From NCBI GenBank assembly GCA_022570795.1, contig JAKUDP010000018.1:124001-188000 (forward strand): a DNA stretch of 64,000 bases, in the 5' to 3' direction. This stretch comes from Sphaerulina vaccinii (taxonomy: Eukaryota > Ascomycota > Dothideomycetes > Mycosphaerellales > Mycosphaerellaceae). Both the position numbers and the translations under genes were made by a program. Of the stretch, positions 21,345 to 31,149 are shown in pieces. The notes under the pieces were generated by a model, which ran no database searches, was not told where the DNA came from, and was given only the letters and a program-made list of their open reading frames with translations. The first letter of the stretch is position 1, and every line of letters starts with the position of its first letter.

Positions 21345-22220
21345 CTCGAATTCGCCCGACGGCGTCTGTGAAGACCTGCTTGTGATATGATGGAGATGGT
21401 GTTTGAACAAAAGAGTACGAACCTGAGGCGGCGATAGGTGTGGTTCATCTTGTTAGACACTACTCACACTAGCTCGTGGGCTCCCGCTGTCGCGTACCTT
21501 GCGCTGGGCACAAACCCGTTCTGGCCTTCCCTTCGTAGGATTTGGCCGTTCTTTGTATAAGCTAGAGATGCAAGATAAATCCTCGGTCTCGCGTGGCACA
21601 AGCGATGATTGGCGAGGTTGTCGTAGCCGATAGCATGCGCGTCGGTTGCGATATGTAGTACATCTTTGTCGACGAGCGGAGTAAGCTGTCGTCGACTGTG
21701 CCTTCGTGTATGCTTGAGCCTTGTTGAAAAGTATCATCACACTCGAAGAAGAGATGATGTTCTTGACCGCAAGGCTGTGAGTGTCGCGACTCGCCAGGCT
21801 GCCAAAGCAGCGGTAATTCAGGCTAATGGCATTTTAGACTTTCCCACCGTGTTACGTTCGTGTTTTCGATCCACCCTCGGAGATTATCTTCCACTTCATC
21901 ATCATTAACACCCACGAAACAGAATGCTGCGCCGTCCAGTTTGGCATCCACCACAAGCCGTGCATGTCCTCCGGCTCGCTTTAACGAGGCCGGAATCATA
22001 ATGAGAGCCCGGGAGTTTCGCGTCCTCACGCAAGTCTAACGACAACCGAGCTGCAATGCGACCAGAATCATCTCGCTTGCCGATTGTCACTCAGCGATTG
22101 TATCTCCAGCCAGGACGTAGAACCATTGGACCGGACTCCGTAGAAAACTGTCGACGCTAGACTGCTCGCCACGAGATTCAGTCATGGTCTATCTCATTCT
22201 CCGCACTAGAGACGTGCATC
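21345..22220. other. Intergenic, divergent promoter of permease and kinase
   Basis: 876 bp. It holds both promoters. No protein-coding exon or repeat was recognised; a frame at 21453-21740 (minus) is Arg/Ser-rich and looks non-coding. Confidence 0.35.
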
Positions 22221-23577
22221 ATGACGGAAAGTCCTGCGGTCGTGCCAGCACCACGCTTCATCGCCATCGGAGGAGTATGGCTTGACGAGATCAAGAAAGA
22301 TGGCAAAACATTGCACGAGAACGTATTGGGAGGATCAGTCGCTTATGGTAAGTAATACAGCATTACTCGTTACGTGTCCCACGGCATAGAGCGGATTGAA
22401 ACATCGCGTACCGCGTCTAGAGCTCTCCGCCACGAGCCACTATCGAGCTATCATATCCCCAGATAGAGCGCAGAGGGATCATAATCGATCTCACAGAGGG
22501 CTTCCAACATTCGCCTCCTCACCTGGGTCCAATCTCTTAGCCGCTAACATGATCAGCGACACTTGGTGCGCGACTCTTCGTTCCTACCAACCCAAGCTCA
22601 ATACGACTGTTGATGGTCAAAGGGAAAGACTTTCCAGCCGATGTGATAGACACTATGCGAGGCTGGCGGATGGGCCTCAATTATGTGCCTCATGACAATG
22701 CTTCTCCAGCGGCGCGAGGTATACTGCATTATGGAAAGGATGAGAGTGGTAAGTCAAGATTACATCGCGCTATTGTGTGAATTGCTAATAGTGCTATCAG
22801 ACAGGTACTATGAACGTCTCACCGCACCTCTCAACGCGAGTGTATATGACCTTGAAGACAATGATCTTCTTCACGCGAGAAGCTTTCACTTCTTCGACAT
22901 TCCAGCTACTATGCAAAGATCCACAAGCAAGATAATCGAAGCTCGCCAGGAACAAGACAGCTCGTCTCAAGCACCGCTTATCGTCTGGGAGCCACAAGCG
23001 AAGTCATGCAGCCCTGGGACGCTCGAAGAGCACTTATTAGCCGCGATGAGCATTGACGTCTTCTCCCCTAATCACATGGAGCTAGCTAGCTTCTTTGCTG
23101 AGGGACATGACAGCAGCTTCTCGCGCGATCGTGTCGTACGGCAAGCCAGAGTCTTTGTCGATAGTGGAATTGGTGCTGGCAAAGGGTGTGCAGTCATCAG
23201 ATGCGCCGAGCATGGTGCTCTGGTTATGTCAAGGTGAGTAAGCAGGCTCAGATGTATTAAATCGGCAAGGAACATGGAGAATAGTGTATCTGACAGTCTC
23301 TAGAATAATTCCGCCAACCTGGCTACCAGCTTATTACGAACCCGGTTCTCAAAAAGTCGTCAACTCAACAGGTGCTGGAAATGCCTTCTTAGGCTCCTTC
23401 GTCATTGGATACCAGGTCACTAGCAACTATATCGAGGCAGCGAAATACGGAGCTGTCGGCGCCAGCTTCATGGTGGAGCAAGTCGGACCACCAATCTTGA
23501 CCGGAGAAGGAATCAACGAGCTATGGAACGGCGCTAGCGTCCAGAGTCGCTTTGAGGAGTACTTGCGGCGATGCTAG
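22221..23577 (+). CDS. PfkB-family carbohydrate kinase, Mak32-like, four exons
   Basis: Join 22221..22347, 22557..22748, 22801..23233, 23304..23577 (341 aa). Ribokinase-fold sugar kinase of the fungal Mak32-like subgroup; the yeast relative is needed for stability of the killer-virus toxin-encoding RNA, but the substrate is unknown. Seen: FIAIGGVWLDEI, VLGGSVAYATLGARLF (junction 1), KGKDFPADVIDTMRGW, ARGILHYGKDES, HARSFHFFD, PLIVWEPQAKSC, IDVFSPNHMELASFF, and the PfkB signature NSTGAGNAFLGSFVIGY, where the usual catalytic D-T-x-G-A-G-D reads STGAGN. That Asp-to-Asn change is, from general memory, common in this subgroup, and may mean altered chemistry. Intron 1 is long (209 nt); all phases agree. 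Confidence 0.85.
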
Positions 23578-23700
23578 AGAGTAGTAGCAAGATGATGTGC
23601 ACCACGATGACTCTCGCCTACTCCCGCCCTCAGGACTCCCGGAAAGATTCCAGAGCTTTGCACTATGCCTTCCCACTACGGGGACGTTAGCGCACGATCA

Positions 23701-24102
23701 TCAACCATGAGACTTCCGCGACCGACTGACCACTTCTTCGGCCAGAGCTATCTCGTTATCCAAATCCTCTTCTGAGCACTTCTTCTTTTTGGACTGGGAT
23801 CGCACCGTCGACCGAGTGAACGAAGCTCTGGTCTGGGACTTGAATGGCCTTCTTGCGGCTAGCGCTGCATACCAAGCACTATGATGTCTGGTTCTCAGGA
23901 ATGCGATGAAATCTTCTCTGCGTGAGTCGGTTCTCCAGTCGCACAGCCGAAAGAAGGTCTTGCTCGGGTGCGAGAGCGTGATAACTGCTTTGATGGGAAG
24001 ATGGTTGACGATATTGAGGAGTAGTTCTTCCGGGAGAACGCTCAACGTGTGTTGAGCTTGATTTGACGCCATATCTGCCTTTCTGGCTCCCGGCTTCGAC
24101 AT
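23701..24102 (-). CDS. Short F-box protein (relative of the 54-56 kb array)
   Basis: 133 aa, single exon from ATG 24102. The F-box is residues about 22-55: LPEELLLNIVNHLPIKAVIT then FFRLCDW. F-box proteins normally link substrates to SCF ubiquitin ligases through Skp1. Downstream comes RREDFIAFLRTR and WYAALAARR, a tail motif also present in the array copies at 54134-54400 and 55064-55312, so they form one lineage. The C-terminus is Ser/Lys-rich and acidic, with no LRR, WD40 or Kelch substrate-binding repeats. An alternative start is the inner ATG at MASNQAQ. Function unknown. Confidence 0.75.
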   Translation of the reverse strand: MSKPGARKADMASNQAQHTLSVLPEELLLNIVNHLPIKAVITLSHPSKTFFRLCDWRTDSRREDFIAFLRTRHHSAWYAALAARRPFKSQTRASFTRSTVRSQSKKKKCSEEDLDNEIALAEEVVSRSRKSHG

Positions 24103-24622
24103 GAGGACGACGACTGGGCTTCCATCAGCTCATGAATACATATATATATATATATATATGGCACGTTTGCGTGGATTCAGAGCTTCTTTGTCTCTTGGGC
24201 GATGAATTAGAAGCTTATGGAAGCCTGAGACATTTCGGAATGGTACAGTCTCAACTCAAGGTCTGGAAACATCAGTGAACAGCGAGCAAGACTCTGAGGA
24301 AATGGTCGTTGCCTATCTTGCATTATCTGTGTTCCAAGGCGCTTGAATTACAACTAGCATCAGAGATTCAATCACTCTCTACTCTGAACTCACAAGGACC
24401 GGGTGACTCACCTCTGCTGCGAGCAGCGTGGACAATGCGCAAAACTGGAGAGGCGACAATGACCGTGCGCATCGACCCTTGGAGGCACTGATATCTTCTC
24501 CTTCATCGATCTCAGCTGTCTAGCAGACACAAGCAATAGCACATCCCGAAAGCACGGCACATCTGATCCTCCTCTACAGCTCCCTCGCCAACGAATCGAG
24601 ATCCACCTCCGGCTTCCTACTC
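24103..24622. other. Intergenic with microsatellite
   Basis: 520 bp between the short F-box gene start and the P450 3' end. It contains the (AT)10 tract annotated separately; no gene seen. Confidence 0.4.
24140..24159. repeat. (AT)10 microsatellite
   Basis: Twenty bases of uninterrupted AT dinucleotide, 38 bp upstream of the minus-strand F-box start. It may act as a TATA-like, nucleosome-poor promoter element and is likely to vary in length between strains. Confidence 0.9.
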
Positions 24623-26298
24623 CTATAACAAAATCCTAGCTCCTCTCCTGGTAAACAACGCAGTTCCATAACTCTGCCACTTCCATCCTTCCTCCCCCGT
24701 CCCCTCTGGAAGCTTCATATCATACTTGAGCACCAAATGCAACATCGCAATCTTAACCTCATTCGCCGCAAAAAACCTCCCAGGACAAGCGTGTTTCCCA
24801 TGAGAGAAACCAAGATGATCCGGTGACGTTGACACAAGTAAAGATTTATTCTCTTGCCCCGGGATCTTACGTCTTTCAAGAAAACGATATGCGTCGAAAG
24901 TTTCTGGATTCTCATAAACGGAAGAATCCCACATTCTCTGACTTGAGATTGCGAGATTTTCACCTTTGTATATGTGAACATCTGTTCCGGAGATTTTGAC
25001 ATTCTGAGTTGCGGTTCGATGCATAGAAGCCATATTTATCGGCTTCAAACGCTGCGTTTCTTTGAGGAAAGAATCCAGCAATCTCAACTCCGTCAAGGCG
25101 AGTTTTCGTAAGCCGTGTTTCCCCAGAACTGCCACAGCTTCATCGCGGAGTGGTTGTGCGAATTCGGGATGAGCGCAGAGGTTCAATAGAGCTTGACAGA
25201 GTAAATCCGAAGTCGTGTGAATTGCTGCGATGGCGAGAGAGAGTTGGAGATCTTCGTGGCGGTAGGGACGACCATGGGAAGCATTACGGAACCATTCGAT
25301 CGAATCATCCGGTAATTCTGGTTCTCGACCTTCTTTCCTCGCCAGTAGAATCTCTTTCTCTCTATCCCGCAGCGTAGGCTGTAAGATCGCTGCTGCAAGG
25401 CGGTAGTCGCGGCGACATTCCCTGTTGAGTGGTGAGAGCCAGTCTACGAACCACTTGATCACAGGAGGAAAGATCTTGGTTACGCGGGAGGCGATGAAGA
25501 TGTTCACTGTGTAGGTTGTGGTTATGCGTAGCCATTCTTTATTCTTAACGAATTTGTCTCCGAGGAAGATTCGATTGGAAAGGCGTGCGACCCAGATTAG
25601 TATATCGTCCATGAGAGGGATCTCTGTCCATTCTTCTTGTTCGCTTCCCCAAGTGTCGTTGAGACAGGCTGTCATTTCTTCCGAGAGCGGTTTTGTGTAT
25701 TTTGCTATCCTCATCATCGTTATCAGCACTATACAAACCAAGTCCATGTGAGGAGACATAATGATACTCACGCAAAACTCGAGTAAGGCCATGCAGAACT
25801 GCTTCCTCAAACATGCCAACCGGAGGAGGTCGCATAACTCGGAAAGTATCATACTTTGACTGAAACTCCTTTCCCACGAAAACATTGAAACTGAGTGAAT
25901 CCGTAGCATTGATAGCATCGATCTGCTCTGGAGGCAACATGATCAATGGACCAGAATCTGTCAGGACCTTGTATGGTCCGGTATACTGTTGAACACCGTG
26001 CGGTCAGCGAGGTATCAAGCATCAGCGAGGTAAAGTCAAGCGATCAAAACATCTGTAGGAATCGATGCGAAAACACTCCACACACCTTCCGAGCAGCATC
26101 GTTAAGTATCTTTCTCGCATTCCACCTAAATTCCTTCTTCTTACTATTCACAACCGGATACTTGTTAGAAGGACTCCTCCTCTTGAACAACAAGCCAGGA
26201 AGCCATGCTACAAGACCAACAATGAATATCGTACCAATAAGTCGTTGCGTGAAGCTCGCATGCTGCCATATTGAGATTGCAATTGATGAAGAAGTCAT
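24623..26298 (-). CDS. Cytochrome P450 monooxygenase, three exons
   Basis: Join 26298..26086, 25985..25772, 25704..24623 (502 aa). Microsomal heme monooxygenase. An N-terminal anchor (about residues 15-35, LIGTIFIVGLVAWLPGLLF) is followed by a basic stop-transfer segment and KYPVV. Exon 2 gives YTGPYKVLTDSGPLIMLPP. The I-helix reads AIAAIHTTSDLL, the ExxR motif is in FLKETQRLKP, and the heme-binding loop is FSHGKHACPGRFFA with Cys near residue 449. The loop and the MHRTA segment resemble ent-kaurene-oxidase-like and related fungal P450s (inference). Junction phases agree (AAG|TAT; C|CA). No terpene cyclase, PKS or NRPS gene lies nearby, so there is no sign of a biosynthetic cluster. Substrate unknown. 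Confidence 0.92.
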
Positions 26299-27010
26299 CT
26301 TGTTGCAAGGGTTGTAGAGTTGTCAATAGCAAAATGTGAGTGTCGAGTAGAAGACATTCCGTGTGTTTGTGTGTACGTGAGGTTCCAAGATGCAAGTCCT
26401 CGCTCGGTCGTACAGTAGCTGTATCTCGTACCTGTACGAGGGAGCCTTGTGTAAGTTAAGGTAGGCATTTACCCGCGACGATCGTTTTGTGGCTGTCGAT
26501 TGGAGGCCTTGTATGGAGACAGGGATGATGATAATCATGATATAGGGCATCTAGGGCATGTTAGGGAATTGCCCAGCTGAAGTATACTGTACAGTATCTC
26601 TCGACGTCAGTATCCATCCGGTATGTTTGTGGTCTTGTTACTCCGGCCAGGGTCAGCAAATAGCTCAGAATCGCTCAACGTTAATCATGATATAGTGCAG
26701 GTTAGGGAACTCACCACGATATAGTATAACCCAGGATACTCTCGGAATCCATAACCGGAACACAAAAGACAGACTGCCAGGTAAAGGTTGAGACCTACTC
26801 TGATGAAATAATTATGTCGTTTTCACGATCGATATCTCTGATCTTTCTTGGACTGTCTGTACAGTCATAACAGATCATCTTCGTCTGCTTCTCGATGCTG
26901 AACAATGCTGGAGAACTCCACCAACGCCACGCTTGCTAAAAACCTGAGCACATGCGGAAACAATTACGAGATGAACACACCCTTTCTCACAGTTTCGCAC
27001 ATTGGAGTCC
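26299..27010. other. Intergenic with short direct repeats
   Basis: 712 bp between the P450 start and the kinesin 3' end. An 18-bp element beginning TAATCATGATATAG occurs at 26532 and 26682, each followed by a GTTAGGGAA stretch (26560 and 26701). A partial GATATAGTATA copy follows. It likely holds the P450 promoter. No gene seen. Confidence 0.55.
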
Positions 27011-29213
27011 TCAGAACTCCAGTCCTCCGAGACCAACTCTCATGTTCTCCACCGTCTTGACTCCCACACCCTTCAGCTTGCCAAGTTGTCCTAAGTTGGT
27101 GACACTATCATCCAGATCGCAAAGACAGTTGACAATCGCTTCCGCCTTCTTGGCTCCGACTCCTTTGAGAAGCTTGATCTGACTAACATCTTTTGTGTTG
27201 ATTATGCTGAGCAGTTGTTTCGTCCTTGGAGTCTGAGACAAGAGTGAAGCTGCCAATTCGTCCTCTGAGTCGTTATCAACAGGAGCAGGCGCATGCTCAG
27301 CATCGCGCGACTGCGGTATCAGAGCGCGATCAGTGGGCTTCGTGCGTTGTCGAATCTTCGTCCTCGGGCGGTATGCGAAGCTGTCGTCCTCCTCGTCGTA
27401 CTGCGCATCGTCTGCACCATCATCCTGGGCTTCGTGATAACTTTCGTCCTCATCTTCAACATGCCGATTTCGTCTTGGTACTGGTTCAGGGCTGAACCGC
27501 TGGGCCTTCTCTGCAGCCTTGAGCGCAATACTTTCTTGCAAAGTCGTCAACTTACGTGCTAGCTTCTCGTTGCCAGGGAAGTACGGCAGAGCAAGCTGAT
27601 ACATCTTCACAGCACTAGCTTCTTCGCCTCGAACTTGGTGCTGCTTGGCCATCAGCAGATACTGAAGTCCCTCTGCGCGTTCGTTCTCCTGGCCTTCGAC
27701 CTTTCTCTCGAGTGCGTCTAGTCGCTTCTGTACTTCATCCGAGATGGGATCCTGAGCCGCAACTGCCTGCTGATCCATACGACCTGCTAGCGCTTCCGCG
27801 ACTTTACGTTCAATAAGTGCCTCGATGCTATCACTTGTCATGTTGGACTGAAGTGCTCGCGATGCGTTGTTCGTCTTCATCGACTTGGAAGGTCTGCTGA
27901 GAGCGCCAATTGCCTCGCTACTAGCGACTCGCTTGGGCGACTTGATTCCTGCAGCAGCTGTCCTGGAAGTTGCAATGTTGGCAAGATTCGCAGGCTTCGC
28001 CTTTGCTGGCTTGTCCGAGAAGACTGCAAATTGCTTGATTGGCTTGGGCATGTTTGTGAGATCCTTGAGGGCGCTGCTCTGTGATAGCAGCTTTGGGCGG
28101 AGAGGTTGCCGATTCATCGCAGGTCCAGTAGACACGGCTGACTTCTCGTCCTTGCCTTTGCCCTCCTTGAAGAAAGGCTGATTCTCGATCTCGTTGACTT
28201 CAATCTTCTTGGTACGGTTCGCGAAGTTGAGACTGCTCAAGGTGTCCAAGTGATAGCTCCTGACTGGTGCCAGGTTCAAGATCATGATCGTCAGCCCATT
28301 ATTCTGGCCCAATGCAAGGATACGAGTCATCTTCGACTCTCGGTATGGCACACGCGTCTTCTTCTGTGAGATGGCTTCCACACATGATGCCAACACGAAC
28401 AAGCTCTTGTTGATGGCAGAGGACTCCACGAGGCGCTCCTTGTTGTTGTCCGTTCGTCTGTTGTCCTCTGAGCCTGCCAAATCTATGCAGGATGCGGTAC
28501 TAACTCGAAGCTCTTCTCCCGTCGTCTGTGTAATCTTCACGCACAGAATAGCGTGCGATCGTGATGAATGTGCATTCAGCTTGGTAGCTGAAGTGGATCT
28601 GTTGACATTGGCTTCGTCGTACAGGTTTTCGAACTCTTTCAGGCTTGTGCATGGTCGTTCTGTCAAGCCGACAATGACAGCTTTGCCCTTCGACGTGTCT
28701 CTGATGGGAAGTCCGGCTGGTGTTCGTTTTTCAGGAGGCTCGAAGAGGTCGAAAACGCGGTCGTTGTATATCTCGTAATAGCTCATGTGGACATCCACCT
28801 GCGTCTCACCAGCTGTGTCCTTCTCCACCTTGCGCGCGCGTCTGTAGATGGCAGACAGTAGTCGCGGGATCACACCTCGATCGGCCATACTCTTTCCACC
28901 GCGCATGGTGTGTGTCTTTCCCGTCCCCGTAACGCCATATGCAAACAGCGTGACATCGAAGCCCTTGAACAAGTGCTTGACCGTGGGCGAGACTTCCTTT
29001 TCGAAGATTTCCTGCTGCGTGGCATTTCGGCCGTATACTGAGGAGAAGTCGAAGGTGAAGAGTTCCGACTCCTTTCGCGGATTGGGAATCCTCACTGTCG
29101 TCTCTTGGTCGCCAGAGAGACTAGTAAGGAGTCTTCGCCGCGTCCACAATGACATCCTTTTCGATTTCCTTTGCGAGTAGAGGCCGGATGCGTGCTACTA
29201 CTCTCACTGACAT
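27011..29213 (-). CDS. KIF22-like kinesin with C-terminal helix-hairpin-helix; apparent frameshift near the start
   Basis: Microtubule motor with an N-terminal motor domain and a C-terminal DNA-binding-type HhH, the layout of KIF22/kinesin-10. The long frame 27011-29155 encodes DFSSVYGRNATQQEIFE, the P-loop YGVTGTGKTHTM, switch 1 NAHSSRSHAI, switch 2 DLAGSEDNRR, a coiled-coil-prone middle, and the tail LLKGVGAKKAEAIVNCL plus KLKGVGVKTVENM. The proper start is ATG 29213, MSVRVVARIRPLLAKE, the expected kinesin beta-1 strand, but it lies one frame off and hits TAG at 29121-29123. The shift falls within about 29121-29150. No intron fits: donor and acceptor would be under 30 nt apart, and one surplus base explains it. 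Assembly error or real disruption cannot be told apart here. Confidence 0.85.
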
Positions 29214-29960
29214 GTTGCTAGAATGTCACTGAAATATGCGAGACCAGAGTAGGAGACGGCCTTGTATTGTAGAAGAGAAGTGCTCACTTCACGCTCGGCC
29301 AATGTGAGTTTGAAGGCGCTTTGATGATCGTCCAATCTCGGAAAGCGCGATTGAGTTGCCGAAGCAACGCTTTCTCCTTGGCATCGCGTACATTTCTTCA
29401 CTTTCATCATCGCACTCTTCACTCTCCCTTCTGTCTTCTACATCATCATGCACCGACACATCGAGCTTTCAAGTGTCGAGCCACCGTTGAGCGATGCGTT
29501 CGAGACCTGCAAGTACGAACGCAACCAGACGATCGACGAAAGTGTCCAAGCTCAATGCAGCAGCGCCAGCCTCGCCAATCAGACCGCAGCATGCAAGGCC
29601 AATGAGAAGATTGTGAGACTTCACTTCTCGCCTTCTCCAAGACAAGCCAACCTGTAGACGCGCTCGATATATGGGAACCTCGCACAGTCCGGAACGTGAT
29701 CTTGTCCAACGAGTCCAATATGGCACGCCACCGGAGACGTGAACGCGATCCACAACCGTTAGAAGATGTCTGTGGAACGATGCCATGCCAGCATCATTTC
29801 TGTTTCTTCTTTCCTTCTCTAGCATTGTGTCTATCATTTCCTTACATCTCTCGTTGTGCGACTTCATTCGTTTCTGTTACCGCTGAAGCTGGCCTTCGCG
29901 ATCTAATCACTAATTCCACGACCATTTCCCGGCAAAACGAGTAGAGAAGAGACTTCAGAA
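29214..29960. other. Intergenic, divergent promoter region
   Basis: 747 bp between the kinesin start and the Ser/Thr-rich gene start. A 69-codon ATG frame at 29448-29657 (plus) follows a pyrimidine-rich tract and has two pairs of closely spaced Cys, but it matches nothing I know. Treated as possible, not called. Confidence 0.35.
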
Positions 29961-31046
29961 ATGCTTACAGCACGCGACATTCTGCTTCTCATTCTATCTG
30001 GAGCCGCGAGGACAAATGCTGGGCCCTTGCTACCACGATACACGAATACCAGCTCCGAAGCGAACTCATACAGCAGTGCCTCCTTGTCAACAAGTTCTAT
30101 GCGCGTCGATATCAGCGAAACAGTCAGCCTTCCTGTCGTTGTCACGGAGTATATGAGCAGTGCTTCAAGTACAGCTTCCTCTAGCAGCAGCTTGCAAAGT
30201 GCAGAGACTGGGAGTGAAGCATCGGCTTCGATCACGGCCACGCCTTCAGTCTACTTCAGCTATGCGCCTGGAACCACCTCAGATATATCTTCAACCGAAG
30301 CCACGTCCTCGAGCTCGCTTTCTGGCCAAAGCTCGTCGATCCTTACGTCAACGTCTTCGACGACCCAGAGCGAACTCGGCGTGTCCGCGACATCACCAGC
30401 ACAATATAGCTACGCTCCAGCTTCATCAACATCAGATATTGCATCCATCGGAACCACTTCCAAAGCCACATCTGTCGCTTCTACGAATACAATACCGCTC
30501 AGCACGACATTTGTGACGCAGTATACGACAGTCTATCGAAGTGTCCCCAACACGGCAGTGGAAAGCCCAATCACATCGAATTCGCTGCTCCACACAAGCT
30601 CAACTTCGCAGTCAACGAGCACGACAAGTACAACCTCCCCAACGACAACATCTTCTGCACAGATTCGAAGCACGGCGTCTATCGGTGCGCCAGCGCCTTA
30701 TTCGTCGAGTGCAGCAGCATCGGAAATACAGCAGAGTAGCAGCGCTACAACGACAGTATCGACCTTAACATCAAGCTCGGACATTGTCGCCTATACCTAT
30801 GCTCCAGAATCTGCCTCCACAATGTCGACGACCTCGACATCCACCAGCTCCTCGACTAGCAGAAGCAGCAGCATCATCTCTGCTTCTTCACCTTCGGCGT
30901 ACTCTACATCAGCACAACAAGGCGGCATCACGATCATCCCAGTTGATCCCAATGCTTCCTCCGAGCCTATTATGACAGTTATGGTCGCGGAACAGACGGT
31001 CACTGAAACTGTGGCTAGGATGACAGTGACGGTGACAGCAAAATGA
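29961..31046 (+). CDS. Secreted Ser/Thr-rich mucin-like cell-surface protein
   Basis: 361 aa, single exon from ATG 29961. An N-terminal signal (ARDILLLILSGAARTNA) is followed by an extremely Ser/Thr/Ala-rich body typical of heavily O-glycosylated fungal wall proteins. A motif of the form Y-x-Y-A-P plus Ser/Thr recurs three times: YFSYAPGTTSD, QYSYAPASSTSD, AYTYAPESAST. A TTFVTQYTTVYRS segment and a final VMVAEQTVTETVARMTVTVTAK give beta-prone ends. There is no hydrophobic C-terminal tail, so a GPI anchor is not predicted by eye. No catalytic domain is seen. A role in the wall or surface adhesion is inferred from composition only. A low-complexity frame of this kind can overlap long frames on other strands; those are shadows. 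Confidence 0.75.
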   Translation: MLTARDILLLILSGAARTNAGPLLPRYTNTSSEANSYSSASLSTSSMRVDISETVSLPVVVTEYMSSASSTASSSSSLQSAETGSEASASITATPSVYFSYAPGTTSDISSTEATSSSSLSGQSSSILTSTSSTTQSELGVSATSPAQYSYAPASSTSDIASIGTTSKATSVASTNTIPLSTTFVTQYTTVYRSVPNTAVESPITSNSLLHTSSTSQSTSTTSTTSPTTTSSAQIRSTASIGAPAPYSSSAAASEIQQSSSATTTVSTLTSSSDIVAYTYAPESASTMSTTSTSTSSSTSRSSSIISASSPSAYSTSAQQGGITIIPVDPNASSEPIMTVMVAEQTVTETVARMTVTVTAK

Positions 31047-31149
31047 AGAAGGGCTGTGAGAGCAAAAGTAGAAAAAGAAGGCCGCAGACTTGTATATAGC
31101 GACTTTGCACAAGGACATCACTTGAGTTCTTTGCTTCACTGTCATGTTT

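Noticed and set aside
21345..21410. Longer permease start at 21410
   Set aside because: It begins with TTG; the first ATG (21344) gives a normal hydrophilic N-terminus.
24623..26298. Secondary-metabolite cluster around the P450 (and the distant Baeyer-Villiger enzyme)
   Set aside because: No PKS, NRPS, terpene cyclase or pathway regulator anywhere in the window; the two oxidases are 30 kb apart.
29448..29657. 69-codon frame with four Cys after a pyrimidine-rich tract
   Set aside because: Not a CHCH twin C-x9-C pattern and no recognised family; support too thin to call a gene.
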